DNA from: Solirubrobacteraceae bacterium
Lineage (GTDB): Bacteria > Actinomycetota > Thermoleophilia > Solirubrobacterales > Solirubrobacteraceae
Direction of reading: 5' to 3'
Assembly: GCA_030038955.1 (NCBI GenBank)
Contig: JASHQV010000356.1
Coordinates: 1 to 9,473 of the forward strand
Length of the DNA: 9,473 bases
Position numbers and translations under genes: made by a program. Under the pieces are notes generated by a model. That model was not told the DNA's origin, did not search any database, and saw only the letters and a program-made list of their open reading frames with translations. This document shows positions 5,842-9,473 of the stretch, in pieces. Positions within the stretch are counted from its first letter, which is position 1; each line of letters begins with the position of its first letter.

Positions 5842-6591
5842 CTAGCGGGCACCGCCGGACTCGTCCGCCTCGCGGGCGGCGCCATCCCCCGGGGCGTCGT
5901 CCTCCGGAACGTCGTCGTCCGGTACCTCGTCTCCCGCCTCCGCGTCCTCGTCCCCCTCCCCCTCGTCGTCTTCGTCCTCGTCGATGTACAGCGACTCGGA
6001 GGCGAGCAGATCCCCGCGCCGTCCCCACAGCTTGACCTCGAGAAAGTCTCCGCGGTAGTCGTCGGGGGCGACCAGCGTGAACCGCTCCTCGACGACCTCG
6101 CACTGGTCGACCGCGAGGTTGGCGAGCTCGCCGGTGGCCACCGCTCCGCCCGGGATCATCGGCACGCCCCAGACCAGCGTGATCTTCGCCTGCTTGCCCT
6201 CCTCACCCCGCCACACGCCGATCACGTCATCGTTGAGGTCGAGCTTCCAGTCGGGGTTGCTCTCGGCCAGCTCGGAGGTGAAGTCGGCCCAGGCGGCGAA
6301 GTCGTCGGGCCCGCTCGAGCCTTCGCCGCCCTCGGCGAAGGACACGTACCCGAAGACCTCGTAGTCGGCGTCGGTCCGCGCCACCGCCGGCACGTACGTG
6401 CGGCCCGCGTAGCTGCGGTCCGGGAACCACTTGATCTCGCCCGGCCGGCCGATCTCCTCGCCCTCCGTGTCGATCTCGGCGAAGGCGCCGAGGAACCACT
6501 CGCGGAGCGTGCCGGCCCACCGCCCGTAGGGCAGCGCGTCCTGGGGCGGCTCCGCCGCAAAGCTGATCACGAAGCGGTCGGTTGGCGGCAT
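5842..6591 (-). CDS. Hypothetical protein with acidic C-terminal tail
   Basis: 249 residues. I do not recognise the family. There is no signal peptide or membrane segment, so it is probably cytoplasmic. Residues 1-203 look like a folded, Trp- and aromatic-rich domain: PYGRWAGTLREWFLGAF at 21-37, IKWFPDRSYAGRTYVPAV at 53-70, and alternating beta-like segments such as AKITLVWGVPMIPGG at 135-149. Only one Cys is present (C164). Residues 204-249 form a disordered tail dominated by Asp and Glu (DEDEDDEGEGDEDAEAGDE) with Pro/Gly/Ala, the kind of tail that keeps a protein soluble or mimics nucleic acid. The codon bias is strongly GC3, so the gene is real. There is no Shine-Dalgarno before ATG 6591 (GGGCCGCCG), so translation may be leaderless. 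It sits between the sugar transferase, from which a hairpin separates it, and the tRNA gene. Confidence 0.82.
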   Translation of the reverse strand: MPPTDRFVISFAAEPPQDALPYGRWAGTLREWFLGAFAEIDTEGEEIGRPGEIKWFPDRSYAGRTYVPAVARTDADYEVFGYVSFAEGGEGSSGPDDFAAWADFTSELAESNPDWKLDLNDDVIGVWRGEEGKQAKITLVWGVPMIPGGAVATGELANLAVDQCEVVEERFTLVAPDDYRGDFLEVKLWGRRGDLLASESLYIDEDEDDEGEGDEDAEAGDEVPDDDVPEDDAPGDGAAREADESGGAR

Positions 6592-6599
6592 CGGCGGCC

Positions 6600-6613
6600 C
6601 AGCCTACAGGCTG
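6600..6613. repeat. 14-bp interrupted palindrome before the 5842-6591 gene
   Basis: CAGCCT-AC-AGGCTG is a 6+2+6 palindrome ending 9 nt before ATG 6591. It could be a repressor operator or a small leader hairpin. Only the symmetry and the position support this. Confidence 0.4.
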
Positions 6614-6652
6614 ACGGTCTGCTCCGCCGCGGCGGCCTGGGGGCCGGCCGCG

Positions 6653-6680
6653 GCGGCGGCCGCGCCCTTCCGGCCGCCGC
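6653..6680 (-). terminator. GC hairpin 6 nt after the sugar transferase stop
   Basis: A perfect 10-bp stem (GCGGCGGCCG 6653-6662 with CGGCCGCCGC 6671-6680) has an 8-nt loop and starts 6 nt past the stop codon. A second, competing GC-rich near-palindrome lies at 6624-6656 (one-base bulge). There is no U-tract. Such U-less hairpins are described as terminators in actinobacteria. Confidence 0.55.
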
Positions 6681-6686
6681 TCAGCC

Positions 6687-8123
6687 TCAGAACGCGCCGC
6701 GGCGCGACAGGACCGCCGGGATCGTCTTCAGCAGGATCGACAGGTCGAGGAAGATCGACCACTGCTCCAGGTACAGGAAGTCCAGCCGCACGAGGTCATC
6801 GAAGTCGAGCTCGGATCGACCCGAGACCTGCCACAGCCCGGTCATCCCGGGCAGCACCAGGTAGCGCTTCCTGTGCCACTCCTCGAGCCGCTTGAAGTCC
6901 CGCATCGGCAGCGGCCTCGGTCCCACCAGCGACATCTCGCCGCGGATCACGTTGACCAGCTGGGGCAGCTCATCCAGCGAGAAGCGCCGCAGCAGCCGCC
7001 CGACGCGGGTCAGGCGCGGATCGTTGCGGATCTTGAACAGCGCCCCCGACTGCTCGTTGAGCGACTCGAGGGTCGCCTGGATCAGCTCGGCGTGGTCGCG
7101 CATCGTCCGGAACTTCAGGCACGTGAACGGGCGCCCACCGATCCCGGGACGGACCGAGCGGTACAGGATAGGTCCCCGCGAGCTGAGCTTGACGGTCAGC
7201 GCGATCAGCGCTAGCAGCGGCGACAGCGCCACCAGCGTGACGCCCGCCACGATCAGGTCGAAGCCGCGCTTGAGCGCGTAGTCGATCCCTTCGAACACCG
7301 GCGGGCGCAGCTGGAACAGCGGCACGCTCTGGCCGGGCACGAACTGGGCACGATCGATCAGGATCTCCATCGTCGAGGGGGCGACCTGCACGGTCACGCC
7401 GTGGCGATGGCACAGGTCGACCAGCTCCACCGCCTGATCCTGGGGGAACGCGGGATCGGCGATGATCACCTCCTCGAGACGGGCGCTGACGAGGATCTGC
7501 TCGAGATCGTCGAGCGTCCCCAGCGACCGCAGCCCGTTGTCGGGGCACGGCGTCAGCGAGATGTAGCCGACCAGCTCGACGCGGGATTGGGCCGGGGCCG
7601 ACAGCGCGCCCGCGACCGCCTCGATCTGCTCGCCCGATCCGACCAGCAGCGCCCGTCGCCGGTACCCGGCCTTCTCCAGCAGCCAGCCGCTCAACCGCGT
7701 GTGGGCGTAGCGCATCGAGCTGATGTAGACCGTGCCCACGATCAGGCTGCCATAGAAGATGTAGTAGCTGGAGAAGTGGTTTCCGTTGGCGAGCGCGAAC
7801 AGCAGCGCGATGATCGTCGTCTGGAACAGGGCCGAGGCGATCCGGCCGATGCCGGGCCGACGCGAGCGCTCCGCGTACAGGTCCACCCGGGCGAACATCA
7901 GCACCGTCACCAGGTAGGCGAACGAGACCCAGTTGGCCGCCTCGTTCCAGGCGTGTGGAACGCTCGTGTTCCCGTAGATCGCGAGCTTGATCCACAACGC
8001 GGTCGTGAGCGCCGCCGCGACGCCGACGAAGTCGATCGCCAGCAACGACCCCACCCGGCAGAGTCGTCGCAGCGTCTCGAGCCGCAGCAGGAACGAGAGC
8101 GCCGGCGGGCGCTTGGAGCGCAT
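6687..8123 (-). CDS. Polyprenyl-phosphate sugar-1-phosphate transferase (glycan priming)
   Basis: 478 residues, a complete member of the WbaP/WcaJ/ExoY-type group. These enzymes transfer a sugar-1-phosphate from a UDP-sugar to undecaprenyl phosphate at the inner face of the membrane, the first step of exopolysaccharide or surface-glycan assembly. The N-terminal half has four hydrophobic segments (about 25-47, 63-79, 98-113, 118-136) and a Rossmann-like part beginning ALLVGSGEQ (158-166). The catalytic half starts at KRGFDLIVAG (285) with a membrane segment. It continues through KFRTMR (337-342), FSLDELPQL (381-389, the conserved Asp-Glu pair), MSLVGPRP (397-404) and PGMTGLWQVSGRS, as in the family. 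The sugar substrate cannot be read from the sequence. The decarboxylase gene 221 bp upstream is the likely pathway partner. ATG 8123 is the first ordinary start, but the frame is open for 42 more codons and looks coding, so the true start may be an ATC at 8249. Confidence 0.93.
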   Translation of the reverse strand: MRSKRPPALSFLLRLETLRRLCRVGSLLAIDFVGVAAALTTALWIKLAIYGNTSVPHAWNEAANWVSFAYLVTVLMFARVDLYAERSRRPGIGRIASALFQTTIIALLFALANGNHFSSYYIFYGSLIVGTVYISSMRYAHTRLSGWLLEKAGYRRRALLVGSGEQIEAVAGALSAPAQSRVELVGYISLTPCPDNGLRSLGTLDDLEQILVSARLEEVIIADPAFPQDQAVELVDLCHRHGVTVQVAPSTMEILIDRAQFVPGQSVPLFQLRPPVFEGIDYALKRGFDLIVAGVTLVALSPLLALIALTVKLSSRGPILYRSVRPGIGGRPFTCLKFRTMRDHAELIQATLESLNEQSGALFKIRNDPRLTRVGRLLRRFSLDELPQLVNVIRGEMSLVGPRPLPMRDFKRLEEWHRKRYLVLPGMTGLWQVSGRSELDFDDLVRLDFLYLEQWSIFLDLSILLKTIPAVLSRRGAF

Positions 8124-8246
8124 GTCCCGCAGCGTCGGCGTCAGCTCGATTGCCGCCGCTGTCTGCTCCGCGTGCGCCGCCGTCTGCTCGCGCGGAGCGG
8201 AGCCAGCCCGGCGCCGGGCGGAGCGAGCCTCTGTCGGTGTGGTGCT

Positions 8247-8258
8247 GATCGTCGCCCT
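8247..8258 (-). promoter_or_regulatory. Possible RBS plus ATC start for the sugar transferase
   Basis: On the minus strand AGGG (8258-8255) is followed after 5 nt by ATC (8249-8247), in frame with the transferase. It opens a 42-residue hydrophilic leader: ISTTPTEARSARR, then REQTAAHAEQTAAAIELTPT, up to LRD just before Met. ATG 8123 itself has no good ribosome binding site. ATC is a rare but genuine bacterial start codon. Equally possible is a lost ATG here, or simply a start at 8123. Confidence 0.3.
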
Positions 8259-8321
8259 GTCTGGTGTTTGTGAACCTGAGAGAGAAGTTCGCCCGTGAAA
8301 GTTACGCTCAAATCACTCCCG

Positions 8322-8344
8322 CGCGGCCCGGCCGGGTCGCCGCG
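8322..8344 (-). terminator. Hairpin abutting the decarboxylase stop
   Basis: CGCGGC 8322-8327 pairs with GCCGCG 8339-8344. The loop contains most of the perfect palindrome CCCGGCCGGG (8327-8336), giving an alternative fold. The structure begins at the base after the stop codon at 8345. There is no U-tract. If active it would separate the decarboxylase from the transferase, or reduce read-through between them. Confidence 0.45.
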
Positions 8345-9292
8345 CTAGCGGCGGAAGCCGACGAGCGCGTCACGGCCGGACTGCGCGATCGTCCGCTCGA
8401 GTCCTTCGTGCAACTCCACCTGCGGCTCCCAGCCGAGGATCTCCCGTGCCAAGCTGATGTCCGGCTGGCGCACCTTGGGATCATCGGCCGGAAGCGCCTC
8501 GAACACGATCTCCGAGCTCGAGCCGGTCACCTCGATGATCGTCTCGGCCAGCTGCAGCAACGTGAACTCGCGCGGGTTGCCGACGTTCACGGGCTCGTGA
8601 TAGCCCGACTCCGCCAGCGCGATGATCCCCCGGATGAGGTCGTCCACGTAGCAGAACGAGCGGGTCTGAGAGCCGTCCCCGAACACGGTGATCGCCCGGT
8701 TCTGCAGCGCCTGGCGCAGGAACGTGGGGATCGCGCGCCCGTCGTGGGCACGCATCCGTGGCCCGTACGTGTTGAAGATCCGCACGATCGCCGTGTCCAC
8801 GCCCTGCTGGCGGTGGTAGGCCATCGTCAGCGCCTCGGCGAAGCGCTTCGCCTCGTCGTACACGCCGCGGGGACCGATCGGGTTGACGTTGCCCCAGTAG
8901 CTCTCCGGCTGCGGATGCACGTCGGGGTCCCCGTACACCTCGCTGGTCGAGGCGGTGAGGAAGCGGGCGCGGTGCCGCTTGGCCAGCCCCAGCGTGTGGT
9001 GGGTGCCGTAGGAGCCGACCTTGAGCGTGTGCAGCGGCAGCCGCAGGTAGTCGATCGGCGATGCCGGCGAGGCGAAGTGGTAGACGAAGTCGATCGGCTC
9101 GTCGATGGAGTACGGCTCGATGATGTCGAGGTTGAGGTGGACGAAGTCGTCGGAGCGGATGTGCTCGATGTTGGTCAGCGAGCCGGTCTCCAGGCTGTCC
9201 ACGCAGATCACGCGGTTCTCCCGCGCCAGCAGCTCGTCGCAGAGATGCGAGCCGAGGAAGCCGGCGCCGCCGGTTACCAGGCAAGTGGGCAT
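8345..9292 (-). CDS. UDP-glucuronate decarboxylase (UDP-xylose synthase type)
   Basis: 315 residues, the usual length for the short soluble form. It is an extended SDR/NAD-dependent sugar-nucleotide enzyme. The NAD-binding GGAGFLG is at 8-14 with acidic D32 ending strand 2 (VICVDSLETGS). YHFASPASPIDY is at 71-82 and LTASTSEVYGDP at 112-123, including the Thr/Ser and E118. Y145 and K149 of the YxxxK pair lie in GPRGVYDEAKR. FNTYGPRM and FGDGSQTRSFCYVDDL follow. The ASPASPxxY and GDPxxHPQxExYWGNVNPIGPR signatures are those of UDP-glucuronate decarboxylases, which make UDP-xylose and CO2 from UDP-glucuronate. A dTDP-glucose dehydratase or plain epimerase is less likely. The start at 9292 places the glycine motif at residue 8, as usual. 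The frame continues upstream through the hairpin at 9329-9359, which is not coding. No Shine-Dalgarno is visible, so initiation may be leaderless. It probably supplies the glycan pathway of the transferase downstream. Confidence 0.92.
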   Translation of the reverse strand: MPTCLVTGGAGFLGSHLCDELLARENRVICVDSLETGSLTNIEHIRSDDFVHLNLDIIEPYSIDEPIDFVYHFASPASPIDYLRLPLHTLKVGSYGTHHTLGLAKRHRARFLTASTSEVYGDPDVHPQPESYWGNVNPIGPRGVYDEAKRFAEALTMAYHRQQGVDTAIVRIFNTYGPRMRAHDGRAIPTFLRQALQNRAITVFGDGSQTRSFCYVDDLIRGIIALAESGYHEPVNVGNPREFTLLQLAETIIEVTGSSSEIVFEALPADDPKVRQPDISLAREILGWEPQVELHEGLERTIAQSGRDALVGFRR

Positions 9293-9328
9293 CGAGGGCA
9301 ATGTAGCGGCCGTGAACGTCGGCAGGCC

Positions 9329-9359
9329 GGCGCGCGCCGTGCTCCGCACGGCGCGCGCC
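9329..9359 (-). terminator. 14-bp perfect GC hairpin between moaE-like gene and decarboxylase
   Basis: GGCGCGCGCCGTGC (9329-9342) pairs perfectly with GCACGGCGCGCGCC (9346-9359) around a 3-nt TCC loop. It is the strongest inverted repeat in the window. It lies 24 nt past the stop of the MoaE-like gene and 36 nt before ATG 9292. It probably ends the molybdenum-cofactor transcript. There is no U-tract. Confidence 0.65.
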
Positions 9360-9383
9360 ACCCGGTAGGCGCCGCGCGACCGT

Positions 9384-9473
9384 TCAGGAACCCGCCCGCG
9401 GCGGCGCCCGGCCCGGCACCCACTCGCCCTGCTCGCGCTTCCAGATCGGCGCAAGCTGCTTGACGCGGTCGAT
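9384..9473 (-). CDS. moaE: C-terminus of MoaE-like molybdopterin synthase large subunit (5' partial)
   Basis: The last 29 residues of a gene entering from the right edge, stop at 9386-9384. The sequence IDRVKQLAPIWKREQGEWV matches the end of MoaE, where a helix followed by 'APIWKRE/PIWKKE' carries the conserved lysine of the catalytic subunit. MoaE works with thiocarboxylated MoaD to convert precursor Z into molybdopterin. A Gly/Pro/Arg-rich tail ends the protein. Only the tail is visible, so a MoaD-MoaE fusion cannot be excluded. A strong hairpin separates it from the sugar-nucleotide gene, so the two are probably not one operon. Confidence 0.72.
   Translation of the reverse strand: MDRVKQLAPIWKREQGEWVPGRAPPRAGS

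Noticed and set aside
5588..5845. Plus-strand open frame containing RQESNPHPALRRRVLYPLSYEG
   Set aside because: This is the antisense translation of the tRNA-Arg gene, a frequent false hypothetical protein.
5462..6103. Minus-strand open frame containing ALVAQRIEHAPPKRGMRVRFLPG
   Set aside because: It is the sense-strand translation of the tRNA and overlaps three real features; the Arg/Gly-rich remainder is out-of-frame coding sequence of the acidic-tailed protein.
8264..9463. 399-codon plus-strand open frame
   Set aside because: Antisense shadow of the UDP-glucuronate decarboxylase gene, caused by high GC; it shows no motifs and its composition is Arg/Val/Ala heavy.
1..9473. CRISPR array, insertion sequence, integrase or phage genes
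   Set aside because: No regularly spaced repeats, no transposase or recombinase motifs, and no terminal inverted repeats were seen on either strand.

Overview
The window is high-GC bacterial DNA that looks actinobacterial, most likely from the Thermoleophilia/Solirubrobacter-Conexibacter side. This rests on the codon bias, the small secreted Lys/Gly/Val-rich beta proteins with single Cys pairs, and the SARP/BTAD regulator. The taxonomy is inference from style; no 16S or other marker is present.

Left part (1-2450) is accessory-looking. It holds the 3' end of a secreted Ig-like protein (2-274, +), a decayed fragment of a BTAD regulator (301-436, -), a small exported protein (499-948, +), about 820 bp with no credible gene (949-1771), and a second exported four-cysteine protein (1772-2272, -). 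Next comes a small remnant of a second copy of the secreted Ig-like gene end (2350-2406, +). The sequence around 249-436 is a shortened, diverged copy of the sequence around 2381-2885. The simplest reading is an old tandem duplication of a convergent gene pair (secreted protein / regulator) followed by reciprocal loss.

Middle (2451-5465, -) is one very large regulator: an N-terminal MalT-like P-loop ATPase, a helical TPR-like middle, and a C-terminal SARP-type winged helix plus BTAD. Between it and the exported-protein gene downstream lies a pair of identical octamers with an 11-bp period. That is the geometry SARP proteins are known to bind, so it is a candidate operator.

Right part (5717-9473) is dense and conserved-looking, all on the minus strand. 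In transcription order it reads: the C-terminus of a MoaE-like molybdopterin synthase subunit (9473-9384), a UDP-glucuronate decarboxylase (9292-8345), a polyprenyl-phosphate sugar-1-phosphate transferase (8123-6687), a conserved-looking acidic-tailed protein of unknown function (6591-5842), and tRNA-Arg(CCT) (5815-5744). The decarboxylase and transferase together suggest a cell-surface glycan step, making UDP-xylose and priming a lipid-linked glycan. GC-rich hairpins without U-tracts follow the moaE, decarboxylase and transferase stops and the tRNA 3' end. They look like the terminators of this stretch.

The tRNA separates the dense part from the accessory part and may mark an old integration boundary, but no integrase or second att copy is visible. 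I found no CRISPR array, IS element, rRNA or clear new multi-gene system. The most notable signals are the reciprocal-decay duplication, the candidate SARP operator, and a possible ATC start or lost start for the sugar transferase.
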